From an uncultured Clostridia bacterium (GTDB lineage Bacteria > Bacillota > Clostridia > TANB77 > CAG-508): a DNA stretch of 64,000 nucleotides. The stretch spans positions 177,697-241,696 of the forward strand of contig CAPPGO010000002.1 of NCBI GenBank assembly GCA_948678575.1, in the 5' to 3' direction. The translations under genes and the position numbers were made by a program. Positions within the stretch are counted from its first letter, which is position 1; every line of letters begins with the position of its first letter. Shown here piece after piece: positions 17,845-27,190 of the stretch. The notes under the pieces were generated by a model, which ran no database searches, was not told where the DNA came from, and saw only the letters and a list, made by a program, of their open reading frames with translations.

Positions 17845-17888
17845 AAAGCACCTCCTTCTAAAATAACAAACAGTCTGGCTCTACTTAT

Positions 17889-17917
17889 ATTATATCAAAT
17901 TTTTAAGCTTTTGTAAA
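17889..17917 (-). promoter_or_regulatory. sigma-A promoter of the Pr6Pr gene
   Basis: TTTACA, 17-bp spacer, TATAAT on the - strand. Confidence 0.7.
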
Positions 17918-17958
17918 AATTGATATAAATGCCTTGAAATAAATAAAAAATCTAATTG

Positions 17959-18012
17959 TTAGCCTTGACAAACAATTTAAAAAATAGTATAATGTTAGCC
18001 TAGATTAACATT
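17959..18012 (+). promoter_or_regulatory. promoter with two operator sites for the DtxR-suf operon
   Basis: TTGACA (17965-17970), 17-bp spacer, TATAAT (17988-17993). Two related 16-mers GTTAGCCT(T/A)GA(C/T)(A/T)AAC occur at 17959-17974, over the -35, and 17994-18009, over the start site, in direct orientation 35 bp apart. The second lies inside a perfect AATGTTA/TAACATT dyad (17991-18012). The GTTAGCCTA core resembles DtxR/IdeR boxes. Likely autoregulation by the regulator encoded at 18031. Confidence 0.75.
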
Positions 18013-18030
18013 TTTAAATAGGAGAAAATT

Positions 18031-18501
18031 ATGATATCAAAATCATTAGAAGAATATTTAAAAACAATGTATGTTTTAAAAAAACAGAATGGAAATATTC
18101 GTGTTACAGACATTGCTGAAAAAATGAATTGTACAAAACCAAGTGTTAATAAAGCTTTGAATAATCTAAAAACAGCTAACTTAGTTAATTATGAAACTTA
18201 TGGAACTATTGAAATTACGGAAAAAGGTGAAGATTTAGCTAAAAAAGTTTTAGAAGCTTATGACATTGTATATGTTTTTTTGAAAGATGTTTTAAATTTG
18301 GAAAAAAACGAAGCAGAAGTTGAAGCAGAGAAAATAAAATCGGCAATAAATGATAATACTATAAATAGTTTAGCAAAATATGTTCATAAAGTATTAGATA
18401 TGACAGATTTAGATTGTGGTTATGATATTAATAAAGAAAAATGTAGAAGCTGTAAAAGAAGAACAGTAAAAATAAATAGTGAGGAAAGTTATGGAAAATA
18501 A
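18031..18501 (+). CDS. DtxR/MntR-family metal-dependent repressor with C-terminal Cys cluster
   Basis: 156 aa. N-terminal winged helix (SKSLEEYLKTMYVLKKQNGNIRVTDIAEKMNCTKPSVNKALNNLKTANLV), then the metal-binding/dimerisation helices (EKGEDLAKKVLEAYDIVYVFLKDVL, KIKSAINDNTINSLAKYV). The position usually occupied by GCxxEH is altered (EAEKIKSAI). The C-terminus instead carries CGYDINKEKCRSCKRR, three Cys in C-x7-C-x2-C spacing that might bind iron or a cluster. First gene of the suf operon (sufC starts 11 nt inside its end), with operator-like sites over its promoter. A role as sensor controlling Fe-S assembly is inference. Confidence 0.82.
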   Translation: MISKSLEEYLKTMYVLKKQNGNIRVTDIAEKMNCTKPSVNKALNNLKTANLVNYETYGTIEITEKGEDLAKKVLEAYDIVYVFLKDVLNLEKNEAEVEAEKIKSAINDNTINSLAKYVHKVLDMTDLDCGYDINKEKCRSCKRRTVKINSEESYGK

Positions 18502-19252
18502 TTTATTAGAATTGAAAAATTTATATGTAAATGCTGAAAATAAAGAAATTTTAAAAGGTATCAATTTAAAAATAAACAAAGGTGAAATACATGTTATTAT
18601 GGGGCCAAATGGTTCTGGAAAAACAACAACAGCAAATGCAATTTTAAATAATCCATCATACCAAAAAACATCTGGTGAGGTTATATTTTTAGGTGAAAAT
18701 ATTAACAACTTAAAAACTGATGAAATTGCTAGAAAAGGTGTTTTCATGTCTTTTCAATTGCCAGAAGAAATTCCTGGTGTATCAGTAACAAATTTTCTAA
18801 AATATGCAAAAAATAAGATAAGTGGAGAACCAGTAAAAATTTTTAAATTTAAAGAAGAATTAAAAAAACACATGGAACAATTAAATATGAATCCTAAAAA
18901 TATGGAAAGAAGTTTAAATGTCGGTTTTTCAGGTGGAGAGAAAAAGAAAAATGAAATTTTGCAAATGCTTGTATTAAATCCAAAACTTGCTATATTAGAT
19001 GAAACAGATTCTGGACTAGATGTTGATGCAATAAAAACTGTATCAAAAGGTATTGAAATGTTTAAAAATGATGATAATGCAGTTTTAATAATTACACATA
19101 ATACTAAAATTTTAAATAGCTTAAAAGTAGATTATGTACATGTATTAGTAGATGGAAAAATTGTCGCAACTGGCTCACAAGAATTAGCTTCGGAAATTGA
19201 ACAAAATGGTTATTCTAAATTTAGAAAGGATGCTAACATTAATGAAAACTAA
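18491..19252 (+). CDS. sufC: Fe-S assembly ATPase SufC
   Basis: ABC-type ATPase of the SufBCD scaffold, cytoplasmic. 253 aa from ATG 18491 (GAGG 6 nt upstream; the GTG at 18479 has no ribosome site). Walker A GPNGSGKTT (about 37-45), Q-loop SFQLPEEIPGV, signature NVGFSGGEKKKNEILQ, Walker B LAILDETDSGLD and the H-loop ITHN. Overlaps the end of the repressor gene by 11 nt. Confidence 0.97.
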   Translation: MENNLLELKNLYVNAENKEILKGINLKINKGEIHVIMGPNGSGKTTTANAILNNPSYQKTSGEVIFLGENINNLKTDEIARKGVFMSFQLPEEIPGVSVTNFLKYAKNKISGEPVKIFKFKEELKKHMEQLNMNPKNMERSLNVGFSGGEKKKNEILQMLVLNPKLAILDETDSGLDVDAIKTVSKGIEMFKNDDNAVLIITHNTKILNSLKVDYVHVLVDGKIVATGSQELASEIEQNGYSKFRKDANINEN

Positions 19253-20639
19253 TGTTGAAGAAATAAATAGAAATATTTATGACATAAAAAATAAAGATGA
19301 TTATGATTTCAAAATAAAAAAAGGTTTAACAAGAGAAATTATAGAAGAAATTTCTAAGCAAAAGAATGATCCAGAATGGATGAAAGAAATTCGTTTAAAT
19401 GCGTTAGAAGTTTACAATAGCTTAGAATTACCAACTTGGGGACCAGATTTATCTGAACTTGATATGAATGAAATTGCAACTTATGTTAGACCAAAATCAA
19501 AATTAAATTCTTCTTGGGAAGATGTGCCAGAAGAAATTAAAAATACCTTTGATAAACTAGGCATTCCAGATGCTGAAAAAAGTTCTCTTGCAGGAGTAGG
19601 AGCACAATATGATTCAGAGGTTGTTTATCATAGCATAAAAGAAGATTTAATAAAACAGGGTGTAATCTATACAGATATGGAAACTGCTGTTAGAGAATAT
19701 CCAGAAATAGTAAAAAATCATTTTATGAAATGTGTACCAGTGAACGACCATAAATTTGTTGCACTTCATGCAGCTGTTTGGTCTGGTGGTTCATTTGTGT
19801 ATGTACCAAAAGGAGTGAAAGTAGATATTCCACTTCAATCATATTTTAGATTAAATTCACCAGAATCAGGACAATTTGAACATACTTTAATTATTGTAGA
19901 TGAAGAAGCAAGTTTACATTTTATAGAGGGTTGTAGCGCACCAAAATACAATAAAGTAAATCTTCATGCTGGTTGTGTAGAATTATATGTTAAAGATAAT
20001 GCATATCTAAGATATTCAACAATTGAAAATTGGTCTAAAAATATGCTTAACTTAAATACTAAAAAAGCAATAGTTGGGAAAAATGCTGGAATGGACTGGG
20101 TTTCTGGATCTTTTGGCTCAAAAATTTCAATGTTATATCCAATGAGTATTTTAAATGGAGAAGGAGCAAAAACTGAATTTACAGGAATATCTTTTGCAGG
20201 TGGTGGACAAGACTTAGACAATGGCTTTAAAGTGGTTCATAATGCAAAAAATACATCTAGTGTTGTAAATGCAAAATCTATTTCAAAAAATGGAGGAAAG
20301 TGCACATATCGTTCATTAGTTAGAATAAATGAAAATGCAAAAAATTCAAAATGTTCTGTTTCTTGCGAATCTCTTATGTTAGATGATATTTCTATATCAG
20401 ATACAATACCAACTGCTGATGTTAAAACAGACGAAGTGGAGTTTTCTCATGAAGCTAAAATAGGAAAAATAAGTGATCAAACTATTTTTTATTTAATGAG
20501 TAGAGGTTTATCAGAAGAAGATGCAAAAGCAATGATAGTTAGAGGTTTTGCATATCCTATATCAAAAGAACTTCCTGTTGAATATGCAGTTGAAATGAAC
20601 AATTTAATTAATCTTGAACTAGAAGGAGCGATAGGATAA
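19242..20639 (+). CDS. sufB: Fe-S assembly protein SufB
   Basis: Scaffold subunit on which clusters are built. 465 aa from ATG 19242, the usual length; AAGGA lies 11 nt upstream and the start overlaps the sufC end. Contains GVGAQYDSEVVYHSIKEDL, HAAVWSGGSFVYVPKGVKVDIPLQSYFR, EGCSAPKYNKVNLHAGCVELYV and the C-terminal SHEAKIGKISDQTIFYLMSRGLSEEDAKAMIVRGF. The conserved Cys in EGCSAP and the Glu/His residues of the SufB-SufD interface are present. Confidence 0.97.
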   Translation: MKTNVEEINRNIYDIKNKDDYDFKIKKGLTREIIEEISKQKNDPEWMKEIRLNALEVYNSLELPTWGPDLSELDMNEIATYVRPKSKLNSSWEDVPEEIKNTFDKLGIPDAEKSSLAGVGAQYDSEVVYHSIKEDLIKQGVIYTDMETAVREYPEIVKNHFMKCVPVNDHKFVALHAAVWSGGSFVYVPKGVKVDIPLQSYFRLNSPESGQFEHTLIIVDEEASLHFIEGCSAPKYNKVNLHAGCVELYVKDNAYLRYSTIENWSKNMLNLNTKKAIVGKNAGMDWVSGSFGSKISMLYPMSILNGEGAKTEFTGISFAGGGQDLDNGFKVVHNAKNTSSVVNAKSISKNGGKCTYRSLVRINENAKNSKCSVSCESLMLDDISISDTIPTADVKTDEVEFSHEAKIGKISDQTIFYLMSRGLSEEDAKAMIVRGFAYPISKELPVEYAVEMNNLINLELEGAIG

Positions 20640-20692
20640 TTTTTAAAATGAGTTTGCTTATTTTAAAAATTAGTAAAGGAGAAAAAATATAA

Positions 20693-21751
20693 ATGATAAA
20701 ATTAAATGAAACTCCGCTTAGAACGGCAAGGAATTTTAATATAAATAACATAAAAATTGAAGATATAGAATTTCCAGAAAATATAAAGAAATTTAACAAT
20801 GCAAATTTATATCTTGAAAGTTCAAAGGATAAAGCAGAATTTTTAAAGCATGATACAACTTTAACTTATGGTTTAAGTGAAACTTTTTACAAGCAAGTTA
20901 CAAACAATTCAAATTATGAACTTAAAATTGATATAAATAGTAAGATGAAGAATTCAATAACACTAGATTTCAATTTTGATGAAAATAATACAAATCTAGT
21001 AGAAAATATTTATATACATGCTATGGAAAATACTAAATCTAATATTGCTATAAAATACAAAACACCAGAGAATTTAAAGTGTTTTCATAATGGTATTATT
21101 AAAATAAAAGCGGAGAAAAATTCAGAAGTAAATATAATATTTGTTAATTTTTTAAATACTAATTCTAACAATTTTTTATCCATAGAAAATGAGATTTTAG
21201 AAGATGCTAAAATAAATTCTACAATTATAGATATGGGTGGAAAAAATAGTATTTCAAATTATTATTCAAATATTGTAGGAAATAGAGCTGATAATAAATT
21301 AAATACTATTTATCTTGGAAAAGAAAATCAAATTTTTGATTTGAATTATATTGCTGAACTTAAAGGAGAAAAAAGCAATGTGAACTTTGAAATTCAAGGA
21401 GCTTTAAAAGATAATAGTAAAAAGCATTTTAAAGGAACTATAAATTTCAAGCGAGGTGCAAAAAAAGCAACTGGAAATGAAAATGAGGCATGTATGCTTT
21501 TATCAAATACTGCAAGATCATTATCACTTCCAATGTTATTATGTTCAGAAGAAGATGTTGAGGGAAATCATTCTACAAGTAGTGGAAAAATTGGTGATAA
21601 AGAATTATTTTACATTATGAGTAGAGGATTTGATGAAAAATCGGCTATGAAACTTATAGTAAGAGCGAAGTTTAATAAAATATTAGAAACAATTAAACTT
21701 CAAGAATTAAAAAACGAAATTTTATATGACATTGATAAGAGGTTAGATTAA
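20693..21751 (+). CDS. sufD: Fe-S assembly protein SufD
   Basis: Second scaffold subunit, partner of SufB. 352 aa, beta-helix middle, and the shared C-terminal pattern EGNHSTSSGKIGDKELFYIMSRGFDEKSAMKLIV, parallel to the SufB tail. The first 230 residues are divergent, as usual for SufD in clostridia. AGGAG 12 nt upstream of the ATG. Stop and the sufS start share one base (TAATG). Confidence 0.92.
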   Translation: MIKLNETPLRTARNFNINNIKIEDIEFPENIKKFNNANLYLESSKDKAEFLKHDTTLTYGLSETFYKQVTNNSNYELKIDINSKMKNSITLDFNFDENNTNLVENIYIHAMENTKSNIAIKYKTPENLKCFHNGIIKIKAEKNSEVNIIFVNFLNTNSNNFLSIENEILEDAKINSTIIDMGGKNSISNYYSNIVGNRADNKLNTIYLGKENQIFDLNYIAELKGEKSNVNFEIQGALKDNSKKHFKGTINFKRGAKKATGNENEACMLLSNTARSLSLPMLLCSEEDVEGNHSTSSGKIGDKELFYIMSRGFDEKSAMKLIVRAKFNKILETIKLQELKNEILYDIDKRLD

Positions 21752-22971
21752 TGAACTATAAACAAGATTTTCCAATATTAAATAATAAAGATATTGTATA
21801 TTTAGATAGTGGTGCAACAACACAAAAACCACAATATGTACTTGAAAAAGTGGATGAATTTTATGAAAAATATAATGCAAATCCACACAGAGGTGCATAT
21901 AGTTTAAGCATGGAAGCAACAGAAGTTTACGAAAATGTAAGAGATAAAATTGCTAAGTTTATAAATGCAGAACATAGAGAAGAAATAATTTTTTCTAAAA
22001 ATGCTACTGAGAGTTTAAATTTAGTAGCCTATTCTTATGGATTAGAAAATGTAAAAGAAAATGATGAAATAGTAATTTCTATAATGGAACATCATTCTAA
22101 TTTAGTACCTTGGCAAAAAGTTGCAAAAAACACAGGTGCAAAATTAAAATATATGTATTTAGATGGAAATTTTGAAATTTCAGATGATGAAATAGAAAGT
22201 AAAATTACAGAAAACACTAAAATAGTTGGTATAACACATGTTTCAAATGTATTAGGAACTATTAACAATGTAAAGAAAATTATTGATATTGCTCATAAAA
22301 AAGGTGCAATCGTAATAGTAGATGCATCTCAAAGTATTCCTCATAAAAGAATTGATGTTCAAGATTTGAACTGCGATTTCTTAGTGTTCTCAGGACATAA
22401 AATGTTAGCACCACTTGGAATAGGTGTACTTTATGGAAAAAAAGAATTACTAAATAAAATGACACCTTTTTTAATGGGTGGAGATATGATAGAATATGTT
22501 TATGAACAAGAGACAAGTTTTGCAACACTTCCAAATAAATTTGAAGCAGGAACGCAAAATGTTGGTGGAGTAGTAGGTTTAGGTGCTGCTATTGATTATA
22601 TTGAAAAAATAGGATATGAAAATATAGAAAAACAAGAAAAAGAAGTTGTAACTTATGCAATACAAGAATTAAAAAAATTAAAGTATTTAGACTTATATTT
22701 AACTTCTAATTTAGAAAATCATTCTGGGGTAATATCATTTAATATAAAAGGAGTTCATCCTCATGATATTGCAAGTATATTAGATAGTCAAAATGTTTGT
22801 GTGCGTTCTGGAAATCATTGTGCACAGCCACTTATGAGATATTTAGGAATAGATTCAACATGTAGAGCAAGTTTTTATTTTTACAATACAAAAGAAGATG
22901 TAGATGCACTTGTAAATGCTCTTAATAAAGCATATAATATGTTTGAAAAATATATAAATAAAGGAAACTAA
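21751..22971 (+). CDS. sufS: cysteine desulfurase SufS
   Basis: PLP enzyme that removes sulfur from cysteine for cluster assembly. 406 aa. LDSGATTQKPQ at the N-terminus, HHSNLVPWQ, THVSNVLGT, DASQSIPH, PLP-lysine in FSGHKMLAPLG (about residue 224) and the catalytic Cys in RSGNHCAQPLMRYLG. Works with the SufU-like protein encoded next. Confidence 0.97.
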   Translation: MNYKQDFPILNNKDIVYLDSGATTQKPQYVLEKVDEFYEKYNANPHRGAYSLSMEATEVYENVRDKIAKFINAEHREEIIFSKNATESLNLVAYSYGLENVKENDEIVISIMEHHSNLVPWQKVAKNTGAKLKYMYLDGNFEISDDEIESKITENTKIVGITHVSNVLGTINNVKKIIDIAHKKGAIVIVDASQSIPHKRIDVQDLNCDFLVFSGHKMLAPLGIGVLYGKKELLNKMTPFLMGGDMIEYVYEQETSFATLPNKFEAGTQNVGGVVGLGAAIDYIEKIGYENIEKQEKEVVTYAIQELKKLKYLDLYLTSNLENHSGVISFNIKGVHPHDIASILDSQNVCVRSGNHCAQPLMRYLGIDSTCRASFYFYNTKEDVDALVNALNKAYNMFEKYINKGN

Positions 22972-22972
22972 T

Positions 22973-23431
22973 ATGGATGATAATGAATTAAATGATTTAT
23001 ATAATGAACTTATAATGGAACATAGTATGAATTCATATAATAAAAAGAAATTGAAAGATCCAAGCTTTTCGCAATTAGGTCATAATCCAAATTGTGGTGA
23101 TGAAATAACTTTGGAAATAAAATTCAATGGAAATATTATTGAAGATATGGCATTTGAAGGACATGGGTGTGCAATTTCTATGAGTTCTACTTCTATAATG
23201 ATAGACACATTAAAAGGTAAAACGGTTGAAGAAGCGAAAGAAATTGTAAAAACTTTTATTGAAATGATAAAAAGAGAAACTAAAAGTGAAGAGGAACTTG
23301 CAAAATTAGAAGATGCGATTGCTTTTAAAAATGTTTCTAATATGCCAGCTAGGGTTAAATGTGCACTTCTTGCTTGGCATACTGTTAATGATTTAATAAA
23401 TTTAAACGAAGCAGAGAAAGGAACTTTATGA
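22973..23431 (+). CDS. sufU: SufU-type sulfur transfer protein
   Basis: Zn-dependent sulfurtransferase partner of SufS in Gram-positive bacteria. 152 aa with the three conserved Cys in NPNCGD, GHGCAIS and RVKCALLAW, and the Asp of the first motif. The insertion typical of SufU versus IscU is present between the second and third Cys. Begins 1 bp after sufS; its end overlaps the HD gene (ATGA). Confidence 0.95.
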   Translation: MDDNELNDLYNELIMEHSMNSYNKKKLKDPSFSQLGHNPNCGDEITLEIKFNGNIIEDMAFEGHGCAISMSSTSIMIDTLKGKTVEEAKEIVKTFIEMIKRETKSEEELAKLEDAIAFKNVSNMPARVKCALLAWHTVNDLINLNEAEKGTL

Positions 23432-24214
23432 TAGATATAGTAAATGCTAAAAAAGAATTTAAAAAATATGTATCTAATTATAATCCAGAACATCCAAGAG
23501 TAGCTTTAAAAATAGCTCATATAGGCAGAGTTACAGAAAATTGTAAAATGATAGCAGAAAATTTAGGATTGTTAGACGAAGAAATTAAACTTGCACAATT
23601 ACTAGGACTCTTTCATGATTTAGGAAGATTTGAACAAGTTAGACAAGCAGATACTTTTAGCGATAAAGATAGTCGGAATTAATCATGGTGAGTATAGTGT
23701 AAAAGTACTTTTTGAAGATGGTTTAATTAGAAACTTTATACAAGAAGAATGTTATGATGAAATTATAAGAAAAGCTGTATATAATCATAATAGAGCACAT
23801 ATTGAACCAAATCTTACAGAAAAAGAAGAATTATTTTGTAAAATTATTAGAGATGCAGATAAGTTAGATATTTTCTATGTTACAACTTTTGAAGAATTTT
23901 TGCCATTATTTTGGTATAAAGATTTTAATCAAGAAGAAATTGGACAATCAGTGATAGAAGATATTGAAAATAGAAGATTAGTAGATTATGCAAATGTTAA
24001 GAATAATGCTGATCAAATAACAATATTTTTTGCTTACATATTTGATTTGTATTTTGATGTTACATTGAAGAAATTAGCCGAAAATAAATACTTAGAACAA
24101 TATAATGAAAAAGTAAAGCAAAATTTTGCATCTAAAAAAATACATAAACAATCAGATTATTTATTAGGAATATGTAATGAATTTATAAATGAAAAATTAA
24201 AGGATAAGAACTAA
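23428..24214 (+). CDS. HD-domain phosphohydrolase, CGG +1 frameshift in the middle
   Basis: Reads as a 261-aa HD protein only if the C of CGG 23674-23676 is skipped: join 23428-23673, 23675-24214. The first part carries the HD pair (LLGLFHDLGRFEQVRQADTFSDKDS). After the shift follow GINHGEYSVKVLFEDGLIRNFI, YNHNRAHIEP and RDADKLDIFYV, which hold the remaining metal ligands, so neither half could be active alone. In frame 0 translation stops two codons after CGG. Start ATG overlaps the sufU stop; the end overlaps the VanY gene. Likely a phosphatase or nucleotidase; substrate unknown. Confidence 0.82.
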
Positions 24215-25005
24215 TGAAAAGTTTTTTGAAGATTATTTTTGTTATAATAATTTGCATAGGTATTTTAGTTATGTCTGGTATGAGAGTTAAAGATATTCAT
24301 GAAAACAATAACAAATATACAACCACTAATATAGCTATGCTAGAAAAAGTAGTTAAAGTAAATACAATAACTAATAATAATGTAGAAGAAAATTCTACAA
24401 TTCTTTTGAATGTTGAAAAACCAATAAAAACTAATAGACAAGTAAATGATTGGAAATTAGTTTTAGTAAATTTCGAACATGCGCTTCCAGAAAATTTTGA
24501 AATTGAGCTTGCTAATATTGATAATTCAAGACAATTTGATAAAAGAGCCATAGATGAACTAAATCAGCTCTTGAAAGATGCTAAAAATGCTAAGATAGGA
24601 AATTTATGGGTACAGTCTTCTTATAGAAGTCCAGAAAGACAAGAAGAATTATTCAATAATAAAGTAAAACAGTATATGAGTTATGGAAAAACTAGGGAAG
24701 AGGCAGAAAAACTTACTAGACAATTTATTAATGAATCAAATACAAGTGAGCACAATTTAGGATTAGCAGTTGATTTTAATAATGTAAAAAAGGATTTTGA
24801 AAAAACAAAAGCTTTTGAATGGTTAAGAGCAAATGCCGAAAATTATGGATTTGTATTGCGATATGCACAAGAAAAAGAAGATATAACAAAAGTATCTTAT
24901 GAACCTTGGCATTGGAGATATGTAGGTGTAGAACATGCACAAAAAATGAATGAAATGGGGATATGTTTAGAAGAATATATAGAATTTTTAGAAAATAATA
25001 ATTAA
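24214..25005 (+). CDS. VanY-like D-alanyl-D-alanine carboxypeptidase
   Basis: Peptidoglycan-trimming Zn peptidase (M15B). 263 aa: membrane anchor at residues 5-22, a low-complexity Asn/Thr linker, then the catalytic domain with SSYRSPERQEELF, SEHNLGLAVDFN (His and Asp Zn ligands) and EPWHWRYVG (catalytic Glu, Zn His). Active outside the membrane. Start shares a base with the preceding stop (TAATG), so it is the last gene of the suf transcript or co-transcribed with it. Confidence 0.92.
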   Translation: MKSFLKIIFVIIICIGILVMSGMRVKDIHENNNKYTTTNIAMLEKVVKVNTITNNNVEENSTILLNVEKPIKTNRQVNDWKLVLVNFEHALPENFEIELANIDNSRQFDKRAIDELNQLLKDAKNAKIGNLWVQSSYRSPERQEELFNNKVKQYMSYGKTREEAEKLTRQFINESNTSEHNLGLAVDFNNVKKDFEKTKAFEWLRANAENYGFVLRYAQEKEDITKVSYEPWHWRYVGVEHAQKMNEMGICLEEYIEFLENNN

Positions 25006-25019
25006 AGCAGGAGGAAAAG

Positions 25020-27026
25020 ATGAAGAAAGAAGAAAACATTTTAGGAACAGAAAAAATAGGTAAATTAATGATTAAATTTGCGATTCCATGTATTATATCA
25101 ATGCTTGTGAATTCACTATATAATATAGTAGATCAAATTTTTATAGGACAAGGAGTTGGATATCTAGGAAATGGTGCAACAAATGTAGTCTTTCCGCTTA
25201 CTATGATATGTCTAGCTTTTGCATTAATGTTAGGTGATGGTTCATCAGCATTTTTAAGTTTAAAATTAGGAGAAAAAAAGAAAGAAGAGGCTGAAAAGGG
25301 TGTTGCAAATGGTCTTATTGCAGTAATAATTATTGCAATATTATTTTGTGTTTGCACATTAGCTTTTTTACCACAATTATTAAATTTATTTGGTTGTACA
25401 GATAATTTAAGACAATATGCCTTAGATTATGGATACATAATAGCTTTGGGTTTACCATTTACTATGATAGGAGTATCTTTAAACTCAATTATAAGAGCTG
25501 ATGGAAATCCAAAATATTCTATGATATCAATGGTTACAGGTGCTATTTTAAATACAATATTAGACCCAATATTTATATTTATTTTACATATGGGAGTAAA
25601 AGGTGCTGCCATAGCAACAGTTATTAGTCAGTTTGTTACTTTTATTTTGAATATTTTATATGTTAGAAAATTCCAAACAATAACAATTTCTAAATCAACT
25701 TTAAAAATAGATTTTGCAATGATGAGAAGAATTGCAATGCTTGGTGTTAGCAGCTTTATAACACAAATGAGCTTTGTAGCTGTTGTAGCTGTTGAAAATA
25801 ATTTGTTAAAGAAATATGGAACTATTTCAAAATTCGGAGCAGATATTCCTATTACAGTTCTTGGAATTGTTATGAAAGTAAATCAAATATTAACAAGCGT
25901 AGTATTAGGAATTGGAGTTGGCAGTCAACCAATTTTAGGATATAATTATGGAGCTGAAAAATATGATAGAGTTAAAAGTACTTTAAAAAGAATATTAACT
26001 TTAAGTGTTTTAGTAAGTGCAGTTGCATTTATATTATTCCAAACAATACCAGAAAAATTAATTTCAATTTTTGGTAGTAGTGATGATCCATTATATTCTG
26101 AATTTGCATGTTTATCATTTAGAATATATTTAGCACTTTGTATTTTAAATGGAGTTCAAATTCCATCTGGTATATTCTTCCAAGCAATTGGAAAGAGCGT
26201 AAAGAGTGCAATTTTATCATTGTCTAGACAAATTATATTATTAATTCCAGCAATGATTATTTTAAGCAATATCTTTGGAATTAAAGGTGTGTTATATAGT
26301 GGTCCTTGTGCTGACGCAATAGCATTTTTAATATCTGTAACACTTTTAGTTTTGGAAATTAAAAATTTAGGTAAGAAACACACAGCAAGTTCAGCTTTAA
26401 TAGATGATACAAGTACAGATAATAAATTAAATAAACAAGTTGTAATTACTATATCAAGACAATATGGTTCTGGTGGAAGATATGTAGGAAGATTAATTGC
26501 AGACAAATTAGGAATAAAACTTTATGACAAAGATTTTATTATAAAACTTGCAGAAGAAACTGGTTTATCAGAAGAATATATTGAAAAAAATGAACAAAAA
26601 AGAGATACTTTGGCAGCACTTAATAATGGATATTATAATGGTTTAGATAATAGTGATGAGCTATTTGTTAAAGAAGCTGAATTAATTAAAGAAGTAGCAG
26701 ATAAAGAATCTTGTGTAATTATCGGAAGATGTGCAGATTTTATTTTAAAAGATAAAGAAAATGTTATAAAAGTATTTATTTATGGAACTATGGAAAATAG
26801 AATAAAAAGAGCAACTGAGATTTATGGATTTAATAAAGATAAAGCACAAAAGGAAATAAAAAGAATTGACAAATTAAGAGCAAATCATTATAAATTTTAT
26901 ACAAATAGAGAGTGGGATGACTACTCAAATTATGATTTGACTATAAATAGTGATTATTTAGGTGTTGAAAAGTCAGCAGAATTAATCTGTGAAGTGGTTA
27001 AAGAGAAAGAAAAAATATTAAAGTAG
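25020..27026 (+). CDS. MATE-family transporter fused to a cytidylate-kinase-like domain
   Basis: 668 aa. Residues 1-450 form a twelve-helix MATE/MOP transporter (NILGTEKIGKLMIKFAIPCIISMLVNSLYNIVDQIFIG, LGIGVGSQPILGYNYGA), expected to export drugs or metabolites using an ion gradient. Residues about 470-668 are a P-loop kinase-like domain of the cytidylate-kinase-like family: TISRQYGSGGRYVGRLIADKLG, IIGRCADFIL, RIKRAT, YNLTINSDYLG-type ending. The junction is continuous, with no stop or frame break. GGAGG 6 nt before the ATG. What the kinase part phosphorylates is unknown. Confidence 0.88.
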   Translation: MKKEENILGTEKIGKLMIKFAIPCIISMLVNSLYNIVDQIFIGQGVGYLGNGATNVVFPLTMICLAFALMLGDGSSAFLSLKLGEKKKEEAEKGVANGLIAVIIIAILFCVCTLAFLPQLLNLFGCTDNLRQYALDYGYIIALGLPFTMIGVSLNSIIRADGNPKYSMISMVTGAILNTILDPIFIFILHMGVKGAAIATVISQFVTFILNILYVRKFQTITISKSTLKIDFAMMRRIAMLGVSSFITQMSFVAVVAVENNLLKKYGTISKFGADIPITVLGIVMKVNQILTSVVLGIGVGSQPILGYNYGAEKYDRVKSTLKRILTLSVLVSAVAFILFQTIPEKLISIFGSSDDPLYSEFACLSFRIYLALCILNGVQIPSGIFFQAIGKSVKSAILSLSRQIILLIPAMIILSNIFGIKGVLYSGPCADAIAFLISVTLLVLEIKNLGKKHTASSALIDDTSTDNKLNKQVVITISRQYGSGGRYVGRLIADKLGIKLYDKDFIIKLAEETGLSEEYIEKNEQKRDTLAALNNGYYNGLDNSDELFVKEAELIKEVADKESCVIIGRCADFILKDKENVIKVFIYGTMENRIKRATEIYGFNKDKAQKEIKRIDKLRANHYKFYTNREWDDYSNYDLTINSDYLGVEKSAELICEVVKEKEKILK

Positions 27027-27034
27027 AGGTTAAT

Positions 27035-27190
27035 ATGGAAAATAAAGATTTTGAAGAATTTTTGAGTAAAAAGACATGTAGAGGTTGTTTTAACCATTGT
27101 CCATTGGATAATCCTAATTGCAATAGAAGTAAAATTTTCATTAAAGATGCAAAAGAAGAATTTGAAAAATTAAGTGGAGATATAAAATGA
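27035..27190 (+). CDS. 51-aa Cys-rich small protein
   Basis: ATG 27035 with GAGG upstream. Stop overlaps the next start (ATGA at 27187), and it sits 8 bp after the MATE fusion, so it is part of the operon. Contains TCRGCFNHCPLDNPNC: four Cys in C-x2-C-x3-C-x6-C spacing, compatible with a small metal site. The C-terminal half is a charged helix. Not recognised. Confidence 0.7.
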   Translation: MENKDFEEFLSKKTCRGCFNHCPLDNPNCNRSKIFIKDAKEEFEKLSGDIK

